A stretch of DNA of 46,445 bases from the NCBI RefSeq assembly GCF_000327285.1, contig NZ_HE998568.1, positions 607,898-654,342 on the forward strand, written 5' to 3'. Shown piece after piece: positions 8,558-17,305 of this stretch. This DNA is from Holdemania massiliensis AP2 (lineage in GTDB: Bacteria; Bacillota_I; Bacilli_A; Erysipelotrichales; Erysipelotrichaceae). The stretch's first letter is position 1, and the number at the start of each line of letters is the position of its first letter. The position numbers and the translations under genes are program-made. The notes below the pieces were generated by a model. That model saw only the letters and a program-made list of their open reading frames with translations. It did not search any database and was not told the origin of the DNA.

Positions 8558-10015
8558 TTAAATGTTGTCTAACGGATAAATCGGACGAATGACCTTCTTG
8601 TAGCTCAGCCGTTCTGTCCGCTGCATGCACGCTCCATCGGTCAGTGACATGACGTAATGCGAAGCCATCGCTTTCAATTCTGGGTACAGATAGCCCTGTT
8701 TGACGATAATCAGATCATACCCGTCCAGATCCACATTCGCCTGTTCATACTGAGCCCGTTCCGCAAAGGAAACCGGATAGCTCTGAATCACCAGCGTCAC
8801 CGGGCGATCATCCAGCTTCACTGTCCAGCATGTGCCAACCACCTTCGGATCATGATAATGATTGTGCAGATCCCCGGTGGAAAGAATCGTACCGCTGACC
8901 GTGACCTTCGCCGACAACTCATCAATTTCCGGTCCGACCGCAAAGGTTACATGATCGCCGACATGCTGATGGACAAACACCTGTTCACACAGTTTTTTAT
9001 CGGTGATCCCCGCCAACAGAATAGATTTGCCATGATAATCGGTTTCCGCCAGAACCTGCCGCAGTACGACGGTATTGCCGCCCGGCGCGCCGGCGGTAAC
9101 GTTATCCCCGGAATCCGTCAGGAAACAAGGCCGGCCTTCGTGCTTCAGCATCGCTGCCCAAGCCGCTTCCGGCTCATCGGCATAGCCGGTAAAATGGAAC
9201 TCCTTATGCCGCGCCCAGACAAAGTCATAGATCTCATCCGCTTTGCTTTGCGCATAAGCTGCATCTTCCGGCTGATTCGGCACAACGACAACGGCGGCGC
9301 CGCACTTGGCGCTGTCATGACGCAGATAGCCGATGTGATAGGAACAGCTTAAAATCCGCGGATCGGCTTCAATTTGATCGAGCAGCTTGTTGATCGAAAC
9401 CAGCGGTTCATCGGTTGAAACACACCGTTCCCCACCTAAGAGAATCGGGACTTTGCGGTAAACCGGATGGACTTCCCGACGATTTTGAAGCAGATCGACT
9501 AGGCAGCGGAAAACATATTGGTGGGCTTCCTTGCGGTCCGTATGCGGACTGTGGCGGAAGGTCCGCAGCACATTAAGGCGGTCAGCATATTCCTGATCGA
9601 CATTGCCGTGCGGATCGCAGACGACCGCAATCGGCATGTACGGGCCGACGATTTTGCGGATTTCCTCAATGATCTTGTGATCCCCGGAGCCGCCTTCCAG
9701 GTCGATGACGTTGCTTGCCCCATGCAGGAAGAAAAACATGCCGTCCAGTTCGTGCTGATGGGCTTTGACCTTGCGCAGAAACTGCTTGAGAATATAATCA
9801 AAGGTATCGTAGGCAACCCGGCCAGCCCCGGCGCCATAGGCGAAAATTGCCGGAATCAGTTCAATTTGATTGGCCTGCAGTTCATCCTGCAGTTCATCCA
9901 GATACATGCGATGGGCGATATCCTCTCCCGTCTGAATGACGAAATCCTGAATTTCGCAGGGTTTTGCGACATAAGCGTTGGATTCAGCGACTAAGCCGCC
10001 AATTAATATTTTCAT
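8558..10015 (-). CDS. M81 family metallopeptidase-like protein (MlrC-like), copy B
   Basis: A 485-residue member of the M81 family, named after MlrC, which degrades linearised microcystin. The N-terminal domain has the LHGA motif and the metal-site motifs DPHGN (about residues 133-137) and SPHTD (about 156-160) that carry conserved Asp/His ligands; the C-terminal domain contains DSGDNVTAGAPGGN. The open frame extends to 10081, but the ATG at 10015 has an AAGGAGGA ribosome site and a start matching the paralogues (MKILIG), so it is preferred. It follows copy A by 55 bases. The substrates of gut-bacterial M81 proteins are unknown; hydrolysis of peptides or other amides is only a family-based expectation. 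Confidence 0.88.
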   Translation of the reverse strand: MKILIGGLVAESNAYVAKPCEIQDFVIQTGEDIAHRMYLDELQDELQANQIELIPAIFAYGAGAGRVAYDTFDYILKQFLRKVKAHQHELDGMFFFLHGASNVIDLEGGSGDHKIIEEIRKIVGPYMPIAVVCDPHGNVDQEYADRLNVLRTFRHSPHTDRKEAHQYVFRCLVDLLQNRREVHPVYRKVPILLGGERCVSTDEPLVSINKLLDQIEADPRILSCSYHIGYLRHDSAKCGAAVVVVPNQPEDAAYAQSKADEIYDFVWARHKEFHFTGYADEPEAAWAAMLKHEGRPCFLTDSGDNVTAGAPGGNTVVLRQVLAETDYHGKSILLAGITDKKLCEQVFVHQHVGDHVTFAVGPEIDELSAKVTVSGTILSTGDLHNHYHDPKVVGTCWTVKLDDRPVTLVIQSYPVSFAERAQYEQANVDLDGYDLIIVKQGYLYPELKAMASHYVMSLTDGACMQRTERLSYKKVIRPIYPLDNI

Positions 10016-10070
10016 ACATTCCTCCTTGTGCGCACATCGTAGCGCAGCTCTCTTCATTCTGATCCTGATC

Positions 10071-11522
10071 TCAGATCGCATCCAGCGGGTAGATCGGACG
10101 GCTGACCTTTTTGTATGTCAGCTTTTCTGTCCGCTGCATGCAGGCTCCGTCAGTCAAGGCCATGACATAGTTTGCCGCCATTGCTTTCAGCTCCGGATAC
10201 AGATAGCCCTGTTTGACGATGATCAGATCATAGGCGTCTAAATCCACATGGGCTTTTTCATATTGAAGCCGTTCGGAAAAGGAAACCGGAGCGCTGGCAA
10301 TCACCACGCTGACCGGCAGATCTTCCAGCTTGACCGTCCAGGCACTGCCGGCGACCGCTTCATCGCCATACCGCCGATGCAGATTCCCGACAGCCGCGAC
10401 CGTTCCGCGGATTCTGACGGGCGCTGAATTGGAATCCAGCTGCGCACCGATTTCGACATCCACCTTCTCGCCGGCCCGAACATGAATCAACGTTTTAGCA
10501 CAAAGCTCAGGATCGCAGATAGCCGCAAACAGGATCTGCTTGTTGTGAAAATCGGAAAGCGCAAGCACTTGTCTGAGCATCGTCGTGTTTACGCCCGGTG
10601 CGCCGGCGGTGACATTATCCCCCGAATCAGACAGGAAACACGGCCGCCCGTCAAACTCAAGCATCGCCGCCAACGCCGCAGCGGGTTCCGACGCGTTGCC
10701 GGTAAAATGAAACTCGGTATGGCGCTGCCAGACATAATCATAAATTTCATCGGCTTTTTGTTCAGCATAGGCTTCATCTTCCGGCTGATTCGGCACGACG
10801 ACAATTCCCGCCCCGCAGTGCTCGCTGTCATGGCGCAGATAGCCGATATGATAGGAACAGCACAAAATCCTCGGATCCGCTTCAATTTGATCAAGCTTCT
10901 GATTGATCGAGCATAACGGTTCATCCGCCGAAACACAGCGTTCCCCGCCTAAGAGAATCGGAACCTTCCGATAAACCGGATGAATCGGACGCCGATCCTG
11001 TAATACATTTAAAAGACATTGGAAGACAATCTGACTGGCTTGGTCCCGATCTGAATGTGGGGAATGGCGGAAGGTACGCAGCACCGTGCATTCATCGACA
11101 TATTCCTGCGCCAGATTGCCGTGCGGATCGCATAGAACCGCAATCGGCAGATACGGCCCGACAATTTTGCGGATCGCGTGAAGCAGGAAATGATCGCCGG
11201 AGCCGCCCGGCAAATTCCGCACATGACTGGCGCCATGCAGAAACAGATAGATCCCATCCAGCTCTTCCTGATGAGCCTTTACGGCTTGGATGAATTTTTT
11301 CTGTAAATAGTCAAACGTATCTTCATCCACGCAGCCGGCTGCCATGCAGCTGGCATGCAGCGATGGGATCAGCTGAACGTCATGCGCTTCAGCCAGCTCG
11401 CGGATCGCCAGTTTGTCCGCCATGGCCGGGCCGGTCAAAATCGTAAAGTCCTGAATTTCACAGTCTTTCTGCACATAGGCGTTGGATTCCGCCAGCAGCG
11501 CTCCGATCAAAATTTTCTTCAT
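10071..11522 (-). CDS. M81 family metallopeptidase-like protein (MlrC-like), copy A
   Basis: A 483-residue paralogue of the adjacent M81 protein. It keeps LHGA, DPHGN (about residues 130-134), SPHSD and the C-terminal DSGDNVTAGAPG. Its ATG overlaps the stop of the M24-fold gene as ATGA, a sign of translational coupling. Copies A and B are visibly similar along their whole length, for example in the shared segment VYRKVPILLGGERCVS, so they are a tandem duplication; copy C at 13931 is more distant. Proximity to an M24-fold protein suggests stepwise breakdown of one compound or family of compounds. Confidence 0.88.
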   Translation of the reverse strand: MKKILIGALLAESNAYVQKDCEIQDFTILTGPAMADKLAIRELAEAHDVQLIPSLHASCMAAGCVDEDTFDYLQKKFIQAVKAHQEELDGIYLFLHGASHVRNLPGGSGDHFLLHAIRKIVGPYLPIAVLCDPHGNLAQEYVDECTVLRTFRHSPHSDRDQASQIVFQCLLNVLQDRRPIHPVYRKVPILLGGERCVSADEPLCSINQKLDQIEADPRILCCSYHIGYLRHDSEHCGAGIVVVPNQPEDEAYAEQKADEIYDYVWQRHTEFHFTGNASEPAAALAAMLEFDGRPCFLSDSGDNVTAGAPGVNTTMLRQVLALSDFHNKQILFAAICDPELCAKTLIHVRAGEKVDVEIGAQLDSNSAPVRIRGTVAAVGNLHRRYGDEAVAGSAWTVKLEDLPVSVVIASAPVSFSERLQYEKAHVDLDAYDLIIVKQGYLYPELKAMAANYVMALTDGACMQRTEKLTYKKVSRPIYPLDAI

Positions 11523-12922
11523 TGCTGCTCCGTACCCGGCTTTAAAACAAAAGCACTATCCTTATTTAATAAGAACGGGCGAAGATAAGCCACAGTACTG
11601 CACATCGGCAAAACGTCCTCGGATACCTCGATGCCCAGCTCGGATTTCAGATAAGCCCGACGCTGCTGCATCCGTTCCCACATATCCGGATATTGTTTTT
11701 GAATTTCCTGTTTCAGCTGTTCATCAGCCAGCACGACCGTGCTTTCCGCGCTTGTGCCGGGATAGCCGGCCACCGACGGAATGATGTCGATCTGAAAGAG
11801 CATTCCGCTTTCCAGTTTTTCCTGACTGCCTTCATACACCGGTGAGGACATCCATTCCTCCTCAGCGCTCAGATGCCCCGGACATAACGACCAGCCGTAT
11901 TGCGCCCGCGGCAGAACGGCTTCAATCGTATCGAACAGCGCGCCGCCGCACTGACCGATGTGAATCGCCTGCAGCCAGGCGCAGTATGCTCTAAAGTACG
12001 GCCCGGCGACACGGTCAAGATAATCCTGCGTCGCTTCCGGCAGCTGCGCCGCTTCCTGAATTGCCAGACCGGAACGGCTGCTGGACCCACCGCGGTAACC
12101 GACGGTCAAAGCGATCGGATCGCCGAGCTTAACGGTGTTGGCGGTTGGAAACATGTTGGCCTTGACAAACCGCGGACCGCTGGCCGCAATCGTAACGATG
12201 CTGGTATGCTGCCCGTTTCGCACCAGCGCATCGCCCAACTCCAGTTCGCTGACGCCGATCTCCAATTTATCCATCGCATCCAGCACACAGTCGGAAGCCA
12301 AGGCCGCGGCATATTCATAATGTGCGATCTCATTGGCATTGTTGATCGTACGCACGCCCTGTTCACCAATGAACAGGTCGGTTTCATTGCTCAGCTGATC
12401 TTCGCCGACAATCGCCTTGACCGCATCGACGACGTATGAAGGAACATCATAGATTTTTTTGTTGTCCTCCAGACTGCTCGTAAACATTTTCCAGCCGACT
12501 AAGCCGGTGCGTTTTCCCGCCGCAATTCCCGCTTCCTCTAACAGCTGCTTCAATGTTTTATCGCTGCGGTTGGGCTGATTGGGCAGCGAGAACAAGCTCA
12601 CATGGACTGCCGCCGCTTCAATCCGTGACTTGGACGCTTTGTTCAGATTTTCATTGCCCAGCACCAATGTGGCTTTGCCATCCGCATTCAGCACCAGCAG
12701 CGCTTCTTCAAAACGCGTGAAGTAGCCGACCAGATATTCAAAGTTGCCGCCGTGCTCAACATCGCCATAGATCACCAGCTGATCCAGACCACGTTCCTGC
12801 ATCTTTTTCAGGACTTTGTCTTTACGCTGCTGAATCGTAGCGTCGCTCAGGGCTACCGGGATCCCGGTACAGTCCTTCTGCGGCGCTTTAACCTGTTTTA
12901 AAACAACATTTCCTTTAACCAT
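11519..12922 (-). CDS. M24-fold (creatinase/aminopeptidase P-like) protein lacking most metal ligands
   Basis: A 467-residue protein with an N-terminal creatinase-type domain (about residues 25-190) and a C-terminal pita-bread domain. In active M24 peptidases five ligands (Asp, Asp, His, Glu, Glu) hold two metals. Here the first Asp position reads ALTVGY (about residue 269), the second falls in GGSSSRSG without Asp, the fourth is Asp in FQIDI (about 376), while a GH near 346 and the Glu of SAEST near 392 remain. It is therefore probably not a normal dimetal aminopeptidase; creatinase is a known metal-free member of the fold. It is the first gene of the M24-M81-M81 operon. The ATG at 12922 has an AAGGAG ribosome site. 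Confidence 0.82.
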   Translation of the reverse strand: MVKGNVVLKQVKAPQKDCTGIPVALSDATIQQRKDKVLKKMQERGLDQLVIYGDVEHGGNFEYLVGYFTRFEEALLVLNADGKATLVLGNENLNKASKSRIEAAAVHVSLFSLPNQPNRSDKTLKQLLEEAGIAAGKRTGLVGWKMFTSSLEDNKKIYDVPSYVVDAVKAIVGEDQLSNETDLFIGEQGVRTINNANEIAHYEYAAALASDCVLDAMDKLEIGVSELELGDALVRNGQHTSIVTIAASGPRFVKANMFPTANTVKLGDPIALTVGYRGGSSSRSGLAIQEAAQLPEATQDYLDRVAGPYFRAYCAWLQAIHIGQCGGALFDTIEAVLPRAQYGWSLCPGHLSAEEEWMSSPVYEGSQEKLESGMLFQIDIIPSVAGYPGTSAESTVVLADEQLKQEIQKQYPDMWERMQQRRAYLKSELGIEVSEDVLPMCSTVAYLRPFLLNKDSAFVLKPGTEQQ

Positions 12923-13017
12923 AAATTCTTTCTCCTTCTCTTTTTCGCAGCTTTTTTTCTTCCGTCTTTCTGATTAAAATGTGATATAGTGGAATTAACA
13001 GAAAAGGAAGATGCGCT
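12923..13017. promoter_or_regulatory. Divergent promoter region between M24 operon and rpiR gene
   Basis: A 95-base spacer between divergent genes. On the plus strand TATAGT at 12985-12990 is a fair -10 box for the regulator; no convincing -35 is seen. A palindromic operator was looked for and not found, though RpiR-type regulators usually bind near such divergent promoters. Confidence 0.45.
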
Positions 13018-13887
13018 GTGAATATTCTTAAAAAACTGGAAAACCTTGAAAATGTGACGCCCAACGAGCGAATTCTGATCGAAACGATTTTAAACGATCC
13101 GGAACGCTTCCTTGCCGCCAAGCCGAAAGAAATCGCCTCGCTGACTTATGTTTCCGTACCAACGCTTTACCGCCTGATCAACAAGCTGGGCTTAAGCGGC
13201 GTCAACGATCTGAAGCTGCAGCTGCAGGATGCGCTGCATACGGAAACTGAAACGGCGGTGGAAAGCTTTGACTTTCCGATCTCACCGACGGATACGGTCA
13301 ACGAAATCCAGCAGCATTTAAAGGACGTGTATGCCCAGACGATTGACGATACGCTGAAGCTTTCCGATCAGCAGGTTTTAGTCGAGGTGTCACAACTGAT
13401 GCAAAAGGCCGCTCATATCGACGTCTACGCCTCCGCCGGCAATCTCTTTTTTGCCCAAAACTTTGCGTTTCAGATGCAGGAAATCAACGTCAGCGTCCAT
13501 GTTCCGGAAGCGGAATACATGCAGAAGCTCTCGGCTGGCAATGCCGACGCCACGCATCTGTCGATCGTGATTTCCTTTGGCGGACGGGGCGGCTCGATGA
13601 ATACGGTCTGTCAGATTTTAAGCGATAATCAATCGCCGATCGTGCTGATTACCTCAACGCAGAAAAATCCGCTGACCCGCTTTGCCAAATACCGCATCTT
13701 CATGTCGTCTTATGAAAATCACTATCAGAAGATTTCTTCCTTCTCCACACGGCTGACTTTGCTTTACATTCTGGATACGCTGTATTCGATCTATTTCCGG
13801 CTCAACTACCAAACGCTGTTAGACCGCAAGCTGTCCACTTACGAAAAGATTCACCGGCGGTTAAACCGCCGGGAACCCGAAATTTAA
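13018..13887 (+). CDS. RpiR/MurR-type transcriptional regulator (HTH + SIS)
   Basis: A 289-residue regulator with an N-terminal RpiR helix-turn-helix (about residues 1-75, with SVPTLYRLINKLGLSGVNDL) and a C-terminal SIS domain (about 110-245, with VISFGGRGGSMNTVC) that in this family binds a phosphosugar or related ligand. The start is GTG with an AAAAGGAAG ribosome site. It is divergent from the M24-M81-M81-AbrB-MFS operon and is its most likely regulator; it also abuts the third M81 gene tail to tail. The SIS segment reads GGRGGS where sugar-phosphate binders more often have SxSGxT, so the ligand may differ. Confidence 0.9.
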   Translation: MNILKKLENLENVTPNERILIETILNDPERFLAAKPKEIASLTYVSVPTLYRLINKLGLSGVNDLKLQLQDALHTETETAVESFDFPISPTDTVNEIQQHLKDVYAQTIDDTLKLSDQQVLVEVSQLMQKAAHIDVYASAGNLFFAQNFAFQMQEINVSVHVPEAEYMQKLSAGNADATHLSIVISFGGRGGSMNTVCQILSDNQSPIVLITSTQKNPLTRFAKYRIFMSSYENHYQKISSFSTRLTLLYILDTLYSIYFRLNYQTLLDRKLSTYEKIHRRLNRREPEI

Positions 13888-13899
13888 AAGGGAGGTTGG

Positions 13900-13922
13900 G
13901 CAGCGGTGAAATTCACCGCTGC
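13900..13922 (+). terminator. Convergent terminator, rpiR / M81 copy C
   Basis: An 11-bp perfect stem (GCAGCGGTGAA/TTCACCGCTGC) with a one-base centre lies between the two converging genes, followed on the plus strand by ACTTTTGTTT. It most likely ends the regulator transcript and may also work for the minus-strand M81 transcript. Confidence 0.75.
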
Positions 13923-13930
13923 ACTTTTGT

Positions 13931-15382
13931 TTATATCTGGTCGACAGGAAACATCGGACGCATAATTCGTTTAAATGGAATCGAAGCCGTATCCTGCGGC
14001 GTCGCGCCGTCGGTTAACGACATCACATAGCCCTTCGCCTGTTCTTTGAGATACGGGAAGATGTAGCCTTGTTTAACGACGGTGATATCGTAATTCATCC
14101 AGTCCGCTCCCGCCTTTTCAAACTGAATGGCATGGGCGTAAGACTGGCGGTGATTGGCGATGATGATGTCGATCGTTGTCCCTTCGACATGCACCAGCAC
14201 GCATTTGCCGAAGGTTTTAACGATATCCTCGCTGCCGATGCCGATCGGCCGGACAATCTCGCCTTTGGCCTTGACGCTCACCTTCAGCGCAACCTTTTCC
14301 GACATCGCATCATAGCCCATTCCCAATTCGATCTGGGCTGTTTCCCCGATCGCTGTGGTTTCCAACTGATCGACGGTCTTCGGATCACAGATCGAAGCAA
14401 ACAGAATGGTTTTCTCTAAGTTCTTTACCGCTAAAGCCTGCCGCAGAATAAAGGTATTCCAACCGGTAGCCCCGGAGGTGGTGTTATCGCCGGAATCCGT
14501 GATTACAAACGGCCTGCCGTCAAACTCCAGCGCCATCTGCAGCGCCGCCTCCGGCTTGGCTGTCGTGCCGGTATAATGGAACTCATGCCGCTTGTCCCAG
14601 ACATACGCCGCCAGCTGATCGGCGATCGTTTCAGCATATTGCTGATCGGCTTCGGTTGCCGGAACCACGACAATGCCGCAGCCTGCGACATCACAGTCAT
14701 GCCGGATATAGCCGACATGCCACGAACAGCTCAGGATTCTCGGATCTATTTCCAGTTCGTTCATATACGCATTGATTGACCGTACCGGCTCATCCGCGGA
14801 AACGCTCTGTTCCCCGCCTAAAATCATCGGCAGCTTGCGGTAGACAGAATGAATATTCTGCCGGTTCTTGACTAAATCAATCGCCATCTGCGCCATTTTC
14901 CGCCAAGTATCACGGGAATCTGTATGCGGCGATTCCCGGTAGCTGCGGATTGCGGTTGTCGCATGCACATATTCTTCACACAGGTTGCCATGCGGATCGC
15001 AGGCGACGGTGATCGGAATATACGGTCCAACCAATTCGCGGATTGTCTTTAAAATATGATGATCCCCGGAACCCAAGCCCTCGACTTCACTGGCGCCGTG
15101 AAGCATCAGGTAAATTCCGTCGATTTCATGCAGATGTTCCTTTACGGCATTGACGAAACAAGCCTCGATATAATCAAACGTGTGGCGTTTGATCACCCCG
15201 GAAGCTCCGGAAACGGCATAGACGGACGGAATGATTTCAATTCCGGCGCTTTCAAAGAGATCGCCGACCTGCATCTTTTCAATCAGCTCATCACCGAAAG
15301 CAATATCGAAGGTCGTGATTTCATCCTTCACTGGAATGTTGGCATTGGCTTCATTAATAAACTGTCCAATTAATATTTTCAT
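13931..15382 (-). CDS. M81 family metallopeptidase-like protein (MlrC-like), copy C
   Basis: A 483-residue M81 protein with the same layout as copies A and B: LHGA, DPHGN (about residues 127-131), SPHTD, and DSGDNTTSGATG in the C-terminal domain. It differs more from A and B than they do from each other, and sits on the other side of the RpiR gene, downstream of the PTS operon. The ATG at 15382 has an AAAGGTGAG ribosome site; just before it a 7-bp hairpin (TTAAGGG/CCCTTAA) could affect translation. The 191-base gap to the PTS gene contains a strong hairpin, so it may be read through from the PTS promoter or have its own unseen promoter. Substrate unknown. Confidence 0.86.
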   Translation of the reverse strand: MKILIGQFINEANANIPVKDEITTFDIAFGDELIEKMQVGDLFESAGIEIIPSVYAVSGASGVIKRHTFDYIEACFVNAVKEHLHEIDGIYLMLHGASEVEGLGSGDHHILKTIRELVGPYIPITVACDPHGNLCEEYVHATTAIRSYRESPHTDSRDTWRKMAQMAIDLVKNRQNIHSVYRKLPMILGGEQSVSADEPVRSINAYMNELEIDPRILSCSWHVGYIRHDCDVAGCGIVVVPATEADQQYAETIADQLAAYVWDKRHEFHYTGTTAKPEAALQMALEFDGRPFVITDSGDNTTSGATGWNTFILRQALAVKNLEKTILFASICDPKTVDQLETTAIGETAQIELGMGYDAMSEKVALKVSVKAKGEIVRPIGIGSEDIVKTFGKCVLVHVEGTTIDIIIANHRQSYAHAIQFEKAGADWMNYDITVVKQGYIFPYLKEQAKGYVMSLTDGATPQDTASIPFKRIMRPMFPVDQI

Positions 15383-15526
15383 AACTCACCTTTAAGGGCT
15401 GCCCCTTAATCCTTTCCTTTTCTTCAATCCCGTAAAACAAAATCGTTGAGTACACTCCTGTCTTGAAACAGCGGCATGGAAATAGATCTGATTCTGATCC
15501 AGCATTTCTTGAAACAGGCTTATAGA

Positions 15527-15559
15527 ATTTCTGCCGGAATGATACATTCCGGCAGAAAT
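15527..15559 (-). terminator. Strong hairpin after PTS EIIBC gene
   Basis: A perfect 15-bp stem (ATTTCTGCCGGAATG and complement) with a 3-base loop lies 14 bases after the EIIBC stop. The minus-strand 3' side continues TCTATAAGCC, with no long T run, so it may be a weak terminator or a 3'-end stabiliser separating the PTS from the M81 gene. Confidence 0.6.
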
Positions 15560-15573
15560 CAAATGACTGAATG

Positions 15574-16962
15574 TTAGTGAACTGCCTTTTTCGCGTCGCG
15601 GCTGAGAATAATCTTCGTAGCGACGAAGGAAACAATCGTTGCAATCGCGGCGACCAAAATAGCGATAAAGACATAGTATAATCCGCCGTTTTGATCAACG
15701 AAGAACAACAGTGTCAGATAGCCTGGACAGCCGCCCTGAACAAAGGTTCTCAATCCGAAGATGCCCGCGACCAAACCTGCCGAAAGAGCTCCGATTGCCG
15801 TACCGATCAACGCCTTCGGACGAGACAGCAGCGCGCCGTAGAAGGCCGGTTCGGTAACGCCGCACAGCGCGGTAACACCGAAGGAAGCGATCATGCCCTT
15901 CTGTGCCTTGTTGTCCTTGATCGTCGTGGCCACAGCCAGAGCGGTGCCGCCGATGCAGATATTGGAAACAAAGCCCATAACGCCGGTGACCGAGTTGTAG
16001 CCGAGGTTGGCAATCAATTCGATGCCGATTGGAGACAGACCTTTATCCAGACCGAACATAACCATGTATGGATAGATCGCGGACAGGATTGGCTGCGCAA
16101 TAAAGCCGAGGGTGTCAGTCAGCCAGATACAGAAGGCGGCGATGTAGCCGGACAGCTGGTTGCCTAACGGACCTAAAACAATCAAAGTTACCGGAACGAC
16201 GACGATCATCGTTAACAACGGTGTTAAGAAGAACGTTAAGGCTTCCGGAATGATCTTTTTCAGCACCTTCTGCACATAGTACATAAAGAACACGCCCAGC
16301 ACGATTGGAATGACCGTCGAGCTGTAAGAAACCTGCGGAATGCCGATTCCGAAGAAATCCGTTACCGTTCCCGTTCCAAAACGCGGAGCAATCAGGGTCG
16401 CACCTAAGAACGCACCCATGATCGGCTGCATTTTCAGCTGAGAAGCTAACGTGTAGCCGACATAGACTGGCAGGAAGGCAAAGCCGGCATCGAAGATCAT
16501 CAGCATCAGCTGCGCTGTGCCGCTGTCGACGCCCATACCGAAGTAGTTGACCAGCAGGTTTTTCATCGCTAAGATCATACCGCCGGTAATCATTGCCGGA
16601 ACAACCGGCATGAAGATCGGGGCGACGAAATTGCCGAACTTATTCAGATAGTACATGGCGTTTTTCGGTCCGGTTTCTTCCTCTTCTTCCACCGCGACAG
16701 CGCCGCCTTCTTTCCATCCGGAAATTTCCAGGAATTCCTCATAGGCATCATGGACGCCCGGGCCGATGATCAGCTGAACCTGCTTGTCTTTGTTGACTAA
16801 GCCGGCGGATCCCGGAAGATCTTTTAAACCTTCTTCATTGACAAGACTCTTGCGGGCATAGCTGATCCGCAGCCGAGTCGCGCAGTGTGTGACGTGCGTG
16901 ATATTCTCAACGCCGCCTAAGCTTTCCAGAGCTTTTCTGGATAACTCTTCATATTTCCCCAT
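15574..16962 (-). CDS. PTS EIIBC component, glucose/beta-glucoside superfamily
   Basis: A 462-residue fused EIIB-EIIC. The EIIB part (residues about 1-90) has the phosphorylation Cys in THCATRLR (near residue 27); the EIIC part has about ten hydrophobic segments and the family segment GVTEPAFYGALLSRPKA. There is no EIIA part; a separate glucose-type EIIA is encoded at 18161-18604. The ATG at 16962 is chosen over the open-frame start at 17001 because it gives the canonical EIIB start and has an AAAGGAGA ribosome site. With a LicT-type antiterminator in the operon, beta-glucosides are the likely substrate, and the GH1 phospho-glycosidases at 3.2-6.1 kb could process the product. Trehalose- or sucrose-type specificity is not excluded. 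Confidence 0.9.
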   Translation of the reverse strand: MGKYEELSRKALESLGGVENITHVTHCATRLRISYARKSLVNEEGLKDLPGSAGLVNKDKQVQLIIGPGVHDAYEEFLEISGWKEGGAVAVEEEEETGPKNAMYYLNKFGNFVAPIFMPVVPAMITGGMILAMKNLLVNYFGMGVDSGTAQLMLMIFDAGFAFLPVYVGYTLASQLKMQPIMGAFLGATLIAPRFGTGTVTDFFGIGIPQVSYSSTVIPIVLGVFFMYYVQKVLKKIIPEALTFFLTPLLTMIVVVPVTLIVLGPLGNQLSGYIAAFCIWLTDTLGFIAQPILSAIYPYMVMFGLDKGLSPIGIELIANLGYNSVTGVMGFVSNICIGGTALAVATTIKDNKAQKGMIASFGVTALCGVTEPAFYGALLSRPKALIGTAIGALSAGLVAGIFGLRTFVQGGCPGYLTLLFFVDQNGGLYYVFIAILVAAIATIVSFVATKIILSRDAKKAVH

Positions 16963-17305
16963 ATTGGTAATTTCTCCTTTCAAATCTAACGCTAAGTTCA
17001 AGCTTGAAAATGATCGGACTGATCCATTCGGTACAATCAGGATCGATTCCCCTGCGATCTTTGCAGTTCTCTGCCTCGCTGGTCGGTACGGTCATCGCTT
17101 TGATCGCCGTCCGCTTCCTCATCCCTTTTGGCGTTGGTTTTACGGTCTGCCCTTTTCGTTCCGAATTCCGCCTGCCGTCTATAGCCGGCTAGGCAGACAG
17201 GCCAGCTGAGCCTGTCAGAAGTAGGAAGCAGCCCGTTTCAGCCGCCAATCATTTTTCAAATTTATTTATTACACAGACCGTTTCCCAGGTCTGGCAATAA
17301 CCCGT
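16963..17305 (-). other. 343-base spacer between antiterminator and EIIBC genes
   Basis: No convincing gene is seen. On the minus strand, a CAGACC/GGTCTG hairpin (loop 8) follows the antiterminator stop and leads into TGTAATAAATAAATTT, a weak terminator candidate; a second hairpin GACAGGC/GCCTGTC lies near 17198-17218. No second RAT element, cre site or clear promoter was found. A plus-strand frame at 17004-17192 is hydrophobic but lacks a ribosome site. Confidence 0.4.

Noticed and set aside
8657-9352. 231-codon plus-strand frame opposite an M81 gene
   Set aside because: Shadow of a strongly supported gene with conserved motifs.
13088-13222. Possible operator palindromes near the first RpiR gene
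   Set aside because: The divergent spacer (12923-13017) and the gene start were scanned for inverted repeats like that at 40495-40529 and none convincing was found.
17004-17192. Hydrophobic 62-codon plus-strand frame between the antiterminator and EIIBC genes
   Set aside because: No ribosome site, runs against the operon, and the sequence reads as non-coding; kept only as part of the spacer description.
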